Source: Rhytidiadelphus loreus | Taxonomy: Eukaryota; Streptophyta; Bryopsida; Hypnales; Hylocomiaceae | Length of the DNA stretch: 64,000 nt | NCBI GenBank assembly: GCA_947034895.1 | Contig: OX344763.1 | Location: forward strand, 62,887,093 to 62,951,092 | Direction of reading: 5' to 3' | In this document: piece by piece, positions 51,311 to 62,493 of the stretch | Numbering within the stretch: the first letter of the stretch is position 1 | Layout: every line of letters begins with the position of its first letter | Notes under the pieces: generated by a model | Database searches by the model: none | Seen by the model: the letters and a program-made list of their open reading frames with translations, nothing else | What the model was told of the DNA's origin: nothing | Translations under genes and position numbers: made by a program

Positions 51311-52284
51311 TGCAGGCGTACTTGGGGCCGAGTAGATCCGAAGCGGGGATGCGGAGTCCAACACAAACCCACAGCCTCTTTTTGAATTTCAAAGAGGTTC
51401 TAATTTTGCAAGACAGAGAACCCCATATGGATGGAATTGGTATTCAATGAAGCATAATGAATGGTGGGTTTAGAAACAAGCACTGGTGTATATATTAAAA
51501 ATATTTCTCACATTTGACCTGGTCACTGTACTTAGCAAGATGTCCATGGGAAAATTAAACAATATGACAAAGCAGGAAAGGTAACATAAGCCTGATTGGG
51601 TCTTCATAAGTTCATGAACACCTTGTCAGTCGCCATGCGGTCTTGTTGCCATATCATGTAATGGCCACTAATATTGGATAGATGGATGGTCTATAATTGG
51701 AGTACGTTATCCGATGAAGAAAGGACCCCCGAGAAGATGGTGTGGTCAACCGGAGGACGACAACTCCGTTCTAATGGCGCTTTCACAATGTCTCGTGCAT
51801 AGCCAAACCATATAATGGAAGGCCAGATCTTTGGTTGAATGGAACTAGTGTCTCAGATATACATTGTCGCTGACTCACTGACATTTTTGTCCATGCATAC
51901 CACATTACAGAAAAAAAAAAAACTGAATCATGTATATTTACATTATGGGGATGACGACTGTGAATGTGTGCTGAACAGCCTAATCCGCCTCCATATACGT
52001 AGTCCACATGTCCACTTTTATCTTCTTAGAAACATGGGAGAGAAAATTATAATTCTATTGAAATAACCAAACAAAAGTCATTTTCACATGGCAATCATTA
52101 AAACTTTGTACAAGATTATAGATGCGGTACTTCTGCAGAGGTAAAGATTCCGTGCCAAAAGAAGAAGACTTCAAATTATTAACGAAATGAGAAAACAAGA
52201 GCCGCAGAAAAAACAGAAAGCCATAAAAATAAACCCGTGCTCTGCAACAGTACATCAAGTCTCCTAGCCAAGGGTCGCAGTACA

Positions 52285-54346
52285 CTATACGTATGATGTA
52301 TCTGAATCTGACTCTATGGCACAGTCATCCACAAACTGTAGAGCACGAGGACATACAGAACGTGCCCGAGAGGAAGGCCTACTATCAAATGCCACGAAGT
52401 CACGCGAAAGCGCCTTTGCATAGACGGGCAGCTCAAAAGGTTTAGGTGGGCTTTGCAGAAATCCCGGTCTACCGAAAAAAGGAACCTGTTTGAAGTTCTT
52501 CACCTCCTCGGTCTGCCTACAGAAAGGAGTGAACACAAAATTAGATGAAGATGAGGTACCTGGACAGGCAAAAGAATTGAATGAGAAGAAAGACAGACTT
52601 ACTTACTGAATCGGTCTATCTTGACAATGCGATGCGCCACAACCACTTCATCTTCGAGGTCTAGAACCTCAGACTCAGGGCGCGGCGGATCGGCCTAAGG
52701 AACTTCCTCCGTCTGCATCACCGGAGCAATGACGGCGTCATAGATGGCCGTATCTTCCTCGAAAGCTATAATATGATGCCGCGTCGCACGACAGGCTTGA
52801 ATACTTGCCCCTGTTGATTTAAAAAGAAGGACAAAGAAAAGATACATTAGTTCTACAATGAATTCAGTGACATTTGACAAAGGAAGTCATGGAAAATTTT
52901 ACGAAATTACTAGTGGATGCCACGCAATCAACAACAACGGCCCCTGGCTCACAGAGGGCTTCGATGAGCATTTGCATGAATTGGCGGGCCTTTTCACGTG
53001 GTCCACGCTAAGGGATGTCGCCATTCATAGTAAGCTCAGATTTGTAGCAAAATTTTTGTAGTATGTCGTCTCGAGACACATCGACACCAACCTCCTGATG
53101 TGACGGCACAACCTAGAAGGAAAATGCAAATGCTGACTTTGGACCCGATTCCTTAACGAGTAGTGAAATGGCAAAGCGCATCATCTGCCAGGGCAAAAAT
53201 ACATTCAGTATGTTTCGCAAAGAATTAAAAAAAAAAATAGGTTCAAATAATATACAAGAAAAGGTACCGTTCTAGTTGTATCCGCTGGCGAGGTTAGATG
53301 GAGATGATTCATGCCAAACCACGTCACAAGTATTTGAAAACCGTATTCCTTGCAGCACCCTAGAATATGGCTTTTGTGACGAGCGGAGGGGGATGGATAC
53401 ATCAGCAGCACACCACCGTTGTTGTGAAGGTACTCTTGAGCAAAGTCGAAGACTCCCACTAGGCAATCTGGTGAGAATTCATTCCACTTTGGAATGGGTT
53501 GAGGTGGAGCCGAAACACTTGGTACATGGAGCCCTTCTGGGACATCCACGATGATCAAGTCCACAGTTGGTTGTGAGCTCAAGACACCACCGAAGTGTCT
53601 GTCTTTGTTAGTGGCATGCTATAAATGACAATGAGGTTCAAGCCCGAACCATACAATTGTCGTAAGTATATCGATGCATGAAGCATACAATAAGATAGTT
53701 ACATATGAAAGGAAGTCAAATTATCAAATGTATCTCATACACTCTAGGGGTACAAGTGTGAACAACTACACGACAAAGAAATCAAATTACAAAGGAAAGT
53801 GATTTACCATGTCCAGGAAGGCTAGGACGCTCTTGAATGCCTTATCATTATTGGGGAGGTCACCCACCGACAAGTTCAGAATGCACTCGTCGATGTCAGG
53901 AACTAGAGGAAGATTGAGAACTCGTGGAAGTAGACCACGCACTAGACGATCCTGAAGGAGGGAGAATCCCGATGACGAATCCATGTTGTCAGCGGATATC
54001 GTTGTCCCTTCACGTACGGGGGTCTCAGCCTTCCTCTTTGTTCTGTTCTTTTTGCTCTTTTCCTCCTCCTTCTCAACCTTTGAGGCAAGCCTCTTCTTCT
54101 TGGTAGCTTCGTTCCTCTTCTGTGCTTCCTCCCATCTCTCCTCCTTCTTCTTGTCAATTGCCTCCCGTCTTGCAATTGCTCTAGCTTTCGCATCACCCTC
54201 AAGTGATGCAAACTCATCGAACTCTGGTTCTACTACGATAGTCTGCTTCAAGGACTTGAAGAGAGACTCCTCTTCCGTTGGAGTTGTTCCGAAGTTACAT
54301 TCCAGATACCACGGGCAAGCCTGGAGGTGAGGAGTAGTCCAATTAA
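52285..54346 (-). pseudogene. Degenerate methyltransferase-like gene 1 (beta-class motif order), five exons, in-frame TAG codons
   Basis: Exons: about 54346-53808, 53618-53268, 53184-52911, 52810-52603 and 52516-52285; all borders are GT-AG and every phase matches (0, 0, 1, 2). Order of parts: a highly charged coiled-coil N-terminus (EAIDKKKEERWEEAQKRNEA); VDLIIVDVPEG in the DPPY position; GGVLLMYPSP; YGFQILVTWFGMNHLHLT; RGPREKARQFMQMLIEALC; then AVVVDCVAST joined across an intron to the rest of a motif-I loop; and RHHIIAFEEDTAIYDAVI (acidic residue for the SAM ribose). This is the IV-then-I order of beta-class N4/N6 amino-methyltransferases. DPPY is replaced and the glycine loop is altered (AST-R-AS). 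TAG at 53008 and 52695 break it; the TAG at 53113 could be a splice acceptor. The 5' part is cut off at about 54346 next to a repeat word. Target (DNA, RNA or other) cannot be told. Confidence 0.55.
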
Positions 54347-54585
54347 CACTATATTCATTAATTTGGGAGTTTGGGACCCTCTCAAAATAATATATCTATT
54401 TAGATGCTAAAAATTGAATGTTGGATTTAGACAATTTAGGTTGATATACACTAAATTCATTCATGTCATTAGAGCAATTTTCATTAAAATGAGAGTTTTT
54501 TTACTTATAGAGTCTTGCAATACATTTCATTCTTTGTAATAGCAATTTCTGATTCATATAAGTGAAGATCATTTCCTATCTTGAA

Positions 54586-54701
54586 CACCAAGTCATGACA
54601 TCTGCGGTTGGTTGTAAGAGATCGTTTTTCTCATCCAAGCGGTCCGGGTTCGATTCTCATTGAATTCGTATGAGCGCATGACAAAAATACATGACTTGGT
54701 G
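54586..54701. repeat. tRNA-like sequence enclosed by 12-bp perfect inverted repeats
   Basis: CACCAAGTCATG (54586-54597) and its exact inverse CATGACTTGGTG (54690-54701) enclose a tRNA-like stretch. GGGTTCGATTC at 54646-54656 matches a polymerase III B box and T-arm, preceded by a weak A-box-like TGGTTGTAAGAG. It looks like a tRNA-derived SINE head or a tRNA relic rather than a working tRNA: I could not fold a normal acceptor and anticodon arm. Confidence 0.45.
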
Positions 54702-55179
54702 CTGCTAAGTGAGCTTTGCAAGCAGAAAAGTTGTAACCTCCAACCGGACCTCTATCCTAAATGTGACAAGTGCTTAACATGTTAACAAATTAAAAAGTGG
54801 GTATACCCACTACTTTTTTGGTTATTATTCACAGTACAATTCCAAATGAAATATACACAATGTGAAATAAAAAAATGAATCGAATGAGAAATAGAGAAAA
54901 CAAAGTACCATAATATATTACAGAAGATATGAATACTAGATGTAAATGCATTATTCTTTCTAAATAAAAAACATACACTTTGAAAGATTTATGCATTAGC
55001 AAACATTCATAATATAAATTCTATCGCCCTAAAGAAATTCCACATATTTTTCTATATTAGAATTCCATCAATTCTACAAAACATGACAATGTACTATAAT
55101 ATAATTAGGAAACATCCAACATGCATGCACACTTATCATTAGATATCAAGTGTATGATGCAAGACTCTGGTTGATTACT

Positions 55180-57965
55180 TCAATTTGAACAGCCAAGATC
55201 TTGATCATGCATGCACGGCATCTTTTTTATTTTTGACCTCCATGCTGTCATCAGAGCGTTCGTATGCTCCCAAACTGGCGGCTCATTTTCATCGACCTTC
55301 CAACGCAAACCTCTTTCGCTATCCCATCTAGTGTAGTAGTCTTGAACATCTTGAAGTCAAGATATTGGACGGAAGTATTGAATGAATACACAATTCGGTT
55401 TCTCTGCATTACAGTTTAGATCAGACAATGCCCTTGCAATCCAAACTGGTCGACTGTCACCATCTGTAGGTCAAACTGCAACGAAATAGCCATTGAAGAG
55501 ATCACGTCCTACCCTGAAGGATGGTTGTGGGCGATCGGACAAAGGCCCAACATAGGCATCATCCTCAGCAAACTCTTCACGATCCTTGCCATCTTCGCCT
55601 AACTAATCCACTAGAGTCGCTTGAACATGCGTTATCGGCCAAAAACCATCTCGCAGAACAGTAGTACTCGGTCTCAGGTTTTGCATTGTCACCCTCACAT
55701 CATGCCAGTAGTGCACTAAATGTTCATAGCGCCTTCGGTACTCCCCAGTCACGTTCGCATTGCACATGTTTTCCCAATACTTCTCAAATCCAAATATACC
55801 TTTCATAATGTCTTGTGCGCCTCTCATGGCTCCTTGTTGAACTACCGAAGGTACTCCATGCGGCCACAAACTAAGCCCTTCAGCGTCTTCTTTCCACAAC
55901 TTAATGCCTCTTCCATCTTCCCCCAACCAGTCCACGTCAGTGCACAGTAGCTTGTACTTCATGACCGGAGTTCCATGTGAATCTAAATAGAATTTGACTT
56001 GTTGTGGTCTCGTATGTCCTACGAGGATGTCGCCACTGTCAAGAAATGAACCTGCAATGAAGCCCTTGAAATTGGGCACCTCTTCAATTAGGTGAGGAAT
56101 AGTAGGAATGGATTCCACATCCATGAAAGACTTCATAAGCGCAGGAACTGTCGGGAAACTCTCCTTCTTCAATAGCATGCTCCATCTTCCAAACAATGCA
56201 TCAATATCGTCGTGCGTATGATCAACGATCATGAAGTTCACATACACTTCACGAAAGATCTTGTTCGCGACAAGTAGAGACCAAAAACAAAACACATATT
56301 TGTTTTTGTTGTCCCCCGTGGCATTATCCATTTGCACATTAAGAATAGGTGGCAACGGCGTTGCAGGCACTAAGGTTATCGGTGGTTTAGGAAGCAACGC
56401 TTGACACATCTCTTTGCCCTTCAGCACTGCTTCAAACAATGGTGATGAGCCTGCATTGACAAACAGCTGTCTAGAAGAAGACTTTGGTGGTTGTTCAAGG
56501 TCTTGCAACAACTTTGCCATTGAACCAATGGTGTAGTTTGAATCATGGGGAAAGAGATCCAAGCCATAATGTGCATACCGGACATCAGCATGAGACTGAC
56601 ATGGGCAACTACATAAGGCCATCGAGCTCCTTACTTTTGTGAGAGAAGACAGGTGAAGCCGTTTTTGCATGATCCATTTTGTCATGCATGATTGTAAGAC
56701 ATTCATGGGGAGAATTGTGCGACCAATATTGATTCGCATAATAGATCTCTCTGTAAGCCCGAGCAATGGCTAGGTGTTTGTCCAACCTCCGAGACCATAA
56801 CATAGCAGTTTCAGACCCTGCAAGAGTGCTCTTCATGAGCTCTCGCAACTTGTCACAAGTACCACAACGAGCAAAATTATCTCCAGGTTGCTTCACATCG
56901 TACTGAGAGAACCTAGTAGACCTGATTTTGCTCAAGTTAGATGTAGACACTTCCTTCAGCCCGAATGCAACATTGGTCTCGTTGATTTTTGCCATTTGAC
57001 CTTTCCATTGAAAAATAGCTGGTAAGATTTTGGAGACGACCTTATCCCTGGACTTCAAAGTTCGGGTATGATGTGGCATGTGATCCGCTTCTCTTTCTAA
57101 GATACATTTCAGAGTAACAACCGCTTGTTCTGTGTGCTTTCTTGGCTTCATCAATCCCAAATTACCATGCTCCCTAGCTTCACGACCATCTTTCAAGGCA
57201 TATTTCTGATAGCGATAAAAAAATAGACTCAGGGACCCCGGCAATATGCATCCAAGCTCTCATGCAAACATCTATCTCATCAATTGTAACCACCCTTCTA
57301 CCTCGCGAGTTTTGATGCACTTGTCTATGCATTTCAGTTTTCATGAAAGCTCTATGCTTGAACAATGTGTTTTGGTACATGCGCTGCCGGAAAGCTCGGA
57401 TTTTTTCTCTTGGAAAAGGCTGCACACAATTTCTACTGCAGCACAATTTACTAGACACCAAATTGATGGATTCTTGACTGAGAAGGTCCTTCATTTTGAT
57501 GCAAGTCTCGCGAGGCGGATTTCGAATGGTACTTGTATATGATCGGTTGGACTTCAAGGAAGGGGGATTCATACGACTTGCTAGTAATCGATTGTGATTA
57601 TCCTTCGCGTCATGGTCATGCAAACTTGCTCCACGGCAGTGGACTAGGCGAATAGGCCATGCTACCAATGCACGTACCCTCTCCTGGGGGATATCTACTT
57701 CAGAATGAGTCTTGGAAATGTGCACTGCTACATGAGTATCGCCGAGAGGACCGTCGGCACCGAGTACGAGCTCAGAATTCGCACTGTGACATACACCATC
57801 ACCAACAAGAGTACCTTCCTCATTATAGAGAATAACAACACTTGTATTCCACAGATGTCGAGGAATTCCCTCACACTCAGGAATGTCAACAATCATATCA
57901 TGTCCGCTATCCCCATCATCGTCAGACCAGAGTATATTGTTGAAAGGATCAATCGTAGAGCCCAT
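55180..57965 (-). pseudogene. DUF7869-type putative DDE transposase, decayed
   Basis: ATG 57965 follows a plausible acceptor (TGTGTAG/ATACT). The frame is 57965-57217, then shifts by one base in an A7 run (57217-57223), continues to TAG 56609-56611, shifts again near 56600, and reads to TGA 55180-55182 with further stops TAG 55603, TGA 55471 and TGA 55357. Candidate acidic triad: the D of KMDHAK (about 56670), the D of QMDNATGDNKNK (about 56325) and the D of HTHDDIDALFG (about 56210), in the order of an RNase-H-like fold. KNKYVFCFWSLLVA followed by GHTH/HTHDDID is the pattern I know from DUF7869 proteins of plants and other eukaryotes. The N-terminal third has a CCSRNC-type Cys pair and a basic helix. 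It would act on DNA in the nucleus. Family call firm; the transposase role is inference. Confidence 0.72.
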
Positions 57966-58054
57966 AGTATCTACACATAAACAATGTGATATATAGTTAG
58001 AAGACAAATCCCCGAATGTGCTTGTTTAAAAAATAAGCAGTTATTGAAATTATT

Positions 58055-58669
58055 AGGTCGAATCGACCTGAACAATGAATACATAGAATATTGCATAGAA
58101 CATGATTTAAATAACTACGGACCTAATACTAATTCATATGCATGAAGATTTATTTTAGGTTGAGTCGACCTAATGTCGTCATGTAGTTAAGTCCCAAGAG
58201 CACAGAATGCTTCGAAAAATAAAAAAGAGAAGGGTAAGTTCAAATTGTTGCAAAGATCATTATATGTAATGTCTACTTTTGCACCTCAAGTTAATTCTAA
58301 TCATTAATTCAGTACCATAATTTTATTTAGGTCAAATCGACCTAAAAATTCTGAATCAAAAATCATTCATGAAATATTTATCAATTCCTTATAATTTTGG
58401 TATTAGATTGTTTCGGATTTGGAACAATTTCATTGTGAGATTTAAATAAACATAACATTCACTAATCCATCTTTCAGGTCGACTCAACCTGAAATTTATA
58501 GTTTTATGAATTTATATTGGCATGTATACTGACATCACTAAATACAAGATCGTCATTCAGGTGGAGTCGACCTGAATCTCAATATCAGGAATAAAGTTCC
58601 TTCACTCTGTTTAAAACATGACCACGACGATGAGGCTCCTCTTCATGTTCAATTAGGTCGACACGACCT
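58055..58669. promoter_or_regulatory. Six copies of a 15-bp palindrome, AGGTCGANTCGACCT, upstream of the DUF7869 gene
   Basis: Copies at 58055-58069, 58157-58171, 58329-58343, 58476-58490, 58559-58573 and 58655-58669; spacings 102, 172, 147, 83 and 96 bp. Each keeps AGGT...ACCT with one to three changes inside. They lie 90-700 bp 5' of the transposase-like start codon. A dimeric DNA-binding protein, perhaps the transposase, could bind them as subterminal or operator sites. This is inference; no similar cluster was seen on the 3' side. Confidence 0.7.
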
Positions 58670-61600
58670 GAATGTCTTCGGAAATTCAGGAACTTCAAAT
58701 GCTGTTTTCTCTTAATGTCGTATTCTGTGATTTCCGGCGACATATTCGGATGTTTTCAAACTACTACTATACGACTCTGAAATATAATGAATTGGTCCGT
58801 ATATGAAAGCAATACACAATGCAGCAGTTACAAGTGTACCATCTCGCAAAATATGTACTCTACAGAAGACTTTGACTAACTTGAAATACAAAGAAATTCA
58901 TGAGTGAGGAAGAGGATAATCATAAGCAAAACCGTGAACCCTAAGGTACATTTGAATGGAAGCTTCCCGAGACACTAAGGATTCCTGCATGTCATACCAA
59001 AAACGTGAAGCGCGTCAACGAACTACAATAGTACAATCATGCACGGTCTGTGATTGAACAACTCTTCACGGAAATCAATAGTGGTGGAAAACAAAGGAGC
59101 AGTGCGTAAGCGGAGCTTCACAGTCGCTTGAGAGGAGAAAAGGAAAACAAAGAAGCCAGAAGTCGATAGTACTCAACTACTTCTAGGCGGGAATGGGGAT
59201 GGCGGCAACTACAACACCGAATTTCGAATTCTAAGATGCCATGCCAACAACATTCGTGCTTTTCCTCGAAATTCCTGGAGTAAGGTACTGTTCACTAGGA
59301 AAACAACATGGACAGTTGGTAGCTTTCTTTATTCCTTCACCTTATTTAGGATTGACAGTTCATAGTCTAAATTATTCTGGGTTTAGGTATTTTAGTTTAG
59401 AATGAACTTTTTTTGAACTTTTTTTTTCAGCCTCCTAATATTCTCTTTCTTATCTTGGACTGCAGTGTGCTTTACTGTTTCTGTAATTGGTCGGACTTTT
59501 TCTTCATTCCCTTAACTATTTGTACTCCTAGTTACCCGAGGCCTATTCTGAGCTTTTTGGAATTTTGCTCCAATTTGAACAAAATGCCATCATTTTAATA
59601 AGGGTTTAGGGGACCCGGGAGGGTGGGTGGGACATCCTCGTACTGAGGCTTTTCCTAACAATACTTTAACAAACATTACTAGACAAGTAACAAGTCAGTC
59701 CAAGTAGTAGAGGTAAGGCATGCAAATATATATATCCTATTGTACTACAATGCAGTTTTTACACAAGTTGTAATTTTGCTCCAAAGTTTGGCAAAATTTT
59801 TAACAATCAGGAGATACTAAGTTTCTAATGACTACAAGCTCCAGCATGGTGATAGTAACACTCCATGCATCCCATAGTTTTATGGTATCCCAAAATAGAT
59901 GGTCTTCATGTTTTTGATGGAAGCAAAGGTGGTAGAATATTGACAGAGGTTGTGGACCTCACCTGTCCCCATGGCACACCCAACATTAACAAATGTTAGT
60001 ATGACGTAGACCAGGTGTCTACAGTCCACAACAGCTTGTTATCGCATTTCACAGTTAATAAAAAACCATACAAAGCTTTCAAATCAAAAAACAAAAAGAA
60101 CCAATAGAGTATGAAGATGAAAACATACAAAGGAAAAAAGAAAAAAGAAGGGACCTGTGTTGCTGCCATTGCAACTACAGTATTTGCACAAAATGATTGA
60201 CTCAACAGGAGTTAACTGTTAGTGCATCTGCGACAACCACTTGGCTGGAACGGAGAGTTACATCGGTAGTATATGTAGCCTAGTAGTTTGACCAAGCTTT
60301 GACCAGGGTCCCGAGCTTGAATGCTGGGCCCATTGGTGGTTAAACAACTCCCCGAGCAATTAGCCAAATCAAACAGATCAACTCCAGATTGAAATCAATC
60401 AGCCCGGTGTGTAGAAGGAACAAGCTCAAGGCCCACTTGCCCAAGCTAAGCCAACTCAGGCCGATCCAAAGTTCAGGCCGGTCCCATGCTGCCAGGCCGA
60501 TTCAACGCATGACCAGGCTAAGCAAGAGATTGGCGGCATCAAGAAAATATCTTTCTTTTGAAATTCAATCGCATGCTCTTGAGCTTGACCTTAGCCGGTC
60601 TTGGGCTAAAACTTGCTGGGCCAGTGCTTCATGGAACTTCTACAGCCGTTTATTTTCAAGTACAGCAATGGTAGTGGACTAGCAGGGTTCCATTACATCA
60701 TAAATAGGCTAACCTTAATCCAACACATTAAGCTAGTAAGCAAGATTAAGGACAAATCTGTCTGTGTAATCATGAAAAAAGTGCAAGAAAAAACTGACAT
60801 CTAAAGTGTCAATCTATAACTGATGAGGGTAATGGGAGGGAGGGTGGGAGACAAAGGATCACTTTAACTAGTGTGATAATACACCACTAATTATTATCCA
60901 CCATAACTAGTACCTATTAAATACAAGGTACTAATTTAAATAGCTTCCATAAAGTTTGATTATTACCATCAAATGGAAAGGATGATCAGGTTTTTCCAAA
61001 GAAAAAGATACCAAAAAACCACTAGGTAGCATCCAAAAAAGGTTCTAGCCCTTCCAATAAATAACAAATGGAGTTATACCAATTTTCATTTATTTTACAA
61101 CTCATCAATTTATTCTTTCCATTCTAATTTTCTTTTTCTATTATCTATTATCATCAACATTCAATTTTTATTTGCTAAGGTTATACATCCTTGAGCAACC
61201 ACCATTTTGTTACACAATAGTGACAAAAAGGAGGGTTTGGGGTTTAGGGTTTAGGGTTTAGGGTTTACGGGTAAGGTGTGAAAATCGCAAGAGTGATGTG
61301 AAGTCTTTCAATGCTCTTTACAAAAGTGAGGATGTAAGAACTTGGTGACCGAGAAAATATGAGGTTTAAGGGCCTAATTTGTTTAACCCCAAACAATTGA
61401 TGGCTTCTTCAAATGTACTCTATAATGTTTTAAAATTGAATTTTCGATGTGATTTTAGTCCGAAGTCTAGTGTTTTTGAGACTCATTTCAAGATCTCTCA
61501 ACACTAAGGGTACTGAAGATTGCAATGGGTACCCTTCCTCAAAATCTTGAATAGAATAATCAATATTATTTATTTTTCGATCGATATTTTGATGCTAAAA

Positions 61601-62493
61601 CTAAACTTCTAGAAGTGTTATTGAAAAGTATGAACTACTAAATAGGATTAATTTTACTTCGGCGTTTTGCAAATACTAGATTTTGGTGCCTTGGGCATTT
61701 AGAAGTTAAATAATAAGTTGACTTCCACTTGGGCTATATATATTCATAACAACCTCAACAACGTTTAGGGATATTTATAGCCCAAATGCAAGTCAATAAA
61801 TTCTTGAAAATGTAGCACAATATTTTTTTTTTAAATTCATCGAGAATGTGATTCTTGTTTAGAGTTGTCCAATTACTTGACTTACCCAAATGTGAACAAA
61901 AAGTCAACAAACAAACAAATAGTATATATATATGTATGATATAAAATATAAATATAAGTAGTAGTTCTTATTCTATATTCGATTTTATGAACTACATTCT
62001 CCATCACAAAGTGTAGAGTCTAAAGTTCGAGGTTTGAGGGCCATATAGGTTTGAGGCACCTTCATGTGTGGAAGGGGGACATTCCTATAAAAGGCCTTCC
62101 ATAAGCTTTCTAATAAATAAAGTCGTAGACTAAGAAACACATCCCAAGATATAGACATTGTCATATCAAGATATTTGACAAAACCATCACATGAAAACTT
62201 GTAATAGAAGCTCACAGAAGCTAATAAAAATTCACGAATGAAGATTAAAATCAAGATCTTTGATGGTCCATTTTTGTGTTCATTACAGCTTCAAAGTTAA
62301 AAAAAAGGTCATTGAACATCCACTTTAATTTGTATATACCCTAGTACCTTGTATATTCATATGTTGTTATTTAGAAAAAAATACTTGATAAAAAATAAGA
62401 ATGTGCGTCATCCATAATTATTTCTCTTATTAGACGGAGGGACAGTGTACTTGTAGTACATTGGTGCTTTTACTAAAGTTTTAGTAATTATAG
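58670..62493. other. No recognisable gene
   Basis: Mostly AT-rich sequence with a GC-richer island at about 60.30-60.60 kb (CAGGCCG and GGCCCA words) of unknown origin. The longest frame there (97 codons, 60389-60682 plus) shows no domain. Apart from the telomere-like run at 61.24 kb I see no RNA gene, tandem array or transposon ends. Confidence 0.45.
61232..61268 (+). repeat. Interstitial plant-type telomeric repeat, (TTTAGGG)n
   Basis: About four perfect TTTAGGG units preceded by a degenerate GGGTTTGGGG. Too short for a chromosome end; such short runs are common inside plant chromosomes and in promoters (telo-box). It supports an organism with the Arabidopsis-type telomere repeat. Confidence 0.85.

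Noticed and set aside
50390..51364. A 324-codon minus-strand frame (and several plus-strand ones) rich in Arg, Gly, Ser and Pro
   Set aside because: It is entirely explained by the GC-rich minisatellite, which lacks stop codons in any frame. Several frames on both strands are equally open.
53113..53115. A further TAG nonsense codon in methyltransferase-like gene 1
   Set aside because: It forms TTTTCCTTCTAG, a good splice-acceptor sequence, so it was left out of the TAG count.
54601..54675. A functional tRNA gene
   Set aside because: A B-box/T-arm sequence is present, but I could not fit an acceptor stem and anticodon arm of normal lengths.
58055..58669. CRISPR-like array reading of the six palindromes
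   Set aside because: The repeats are only 15 bp, spacings vary from 83 to 172 bp, and the context is a plant-type genome without cas genes.
60389..60682. A 97-codon frame in a GC-richer island
   Set aside because: The composition of the island alone can keep a frame open; no domain, promoter or splice context was seen.
61232..61268. Chromosome end (telomere)
   Set aside because: Only about four units, with ordinary sequence on both sides; an interstitial run is the simpler explanation.
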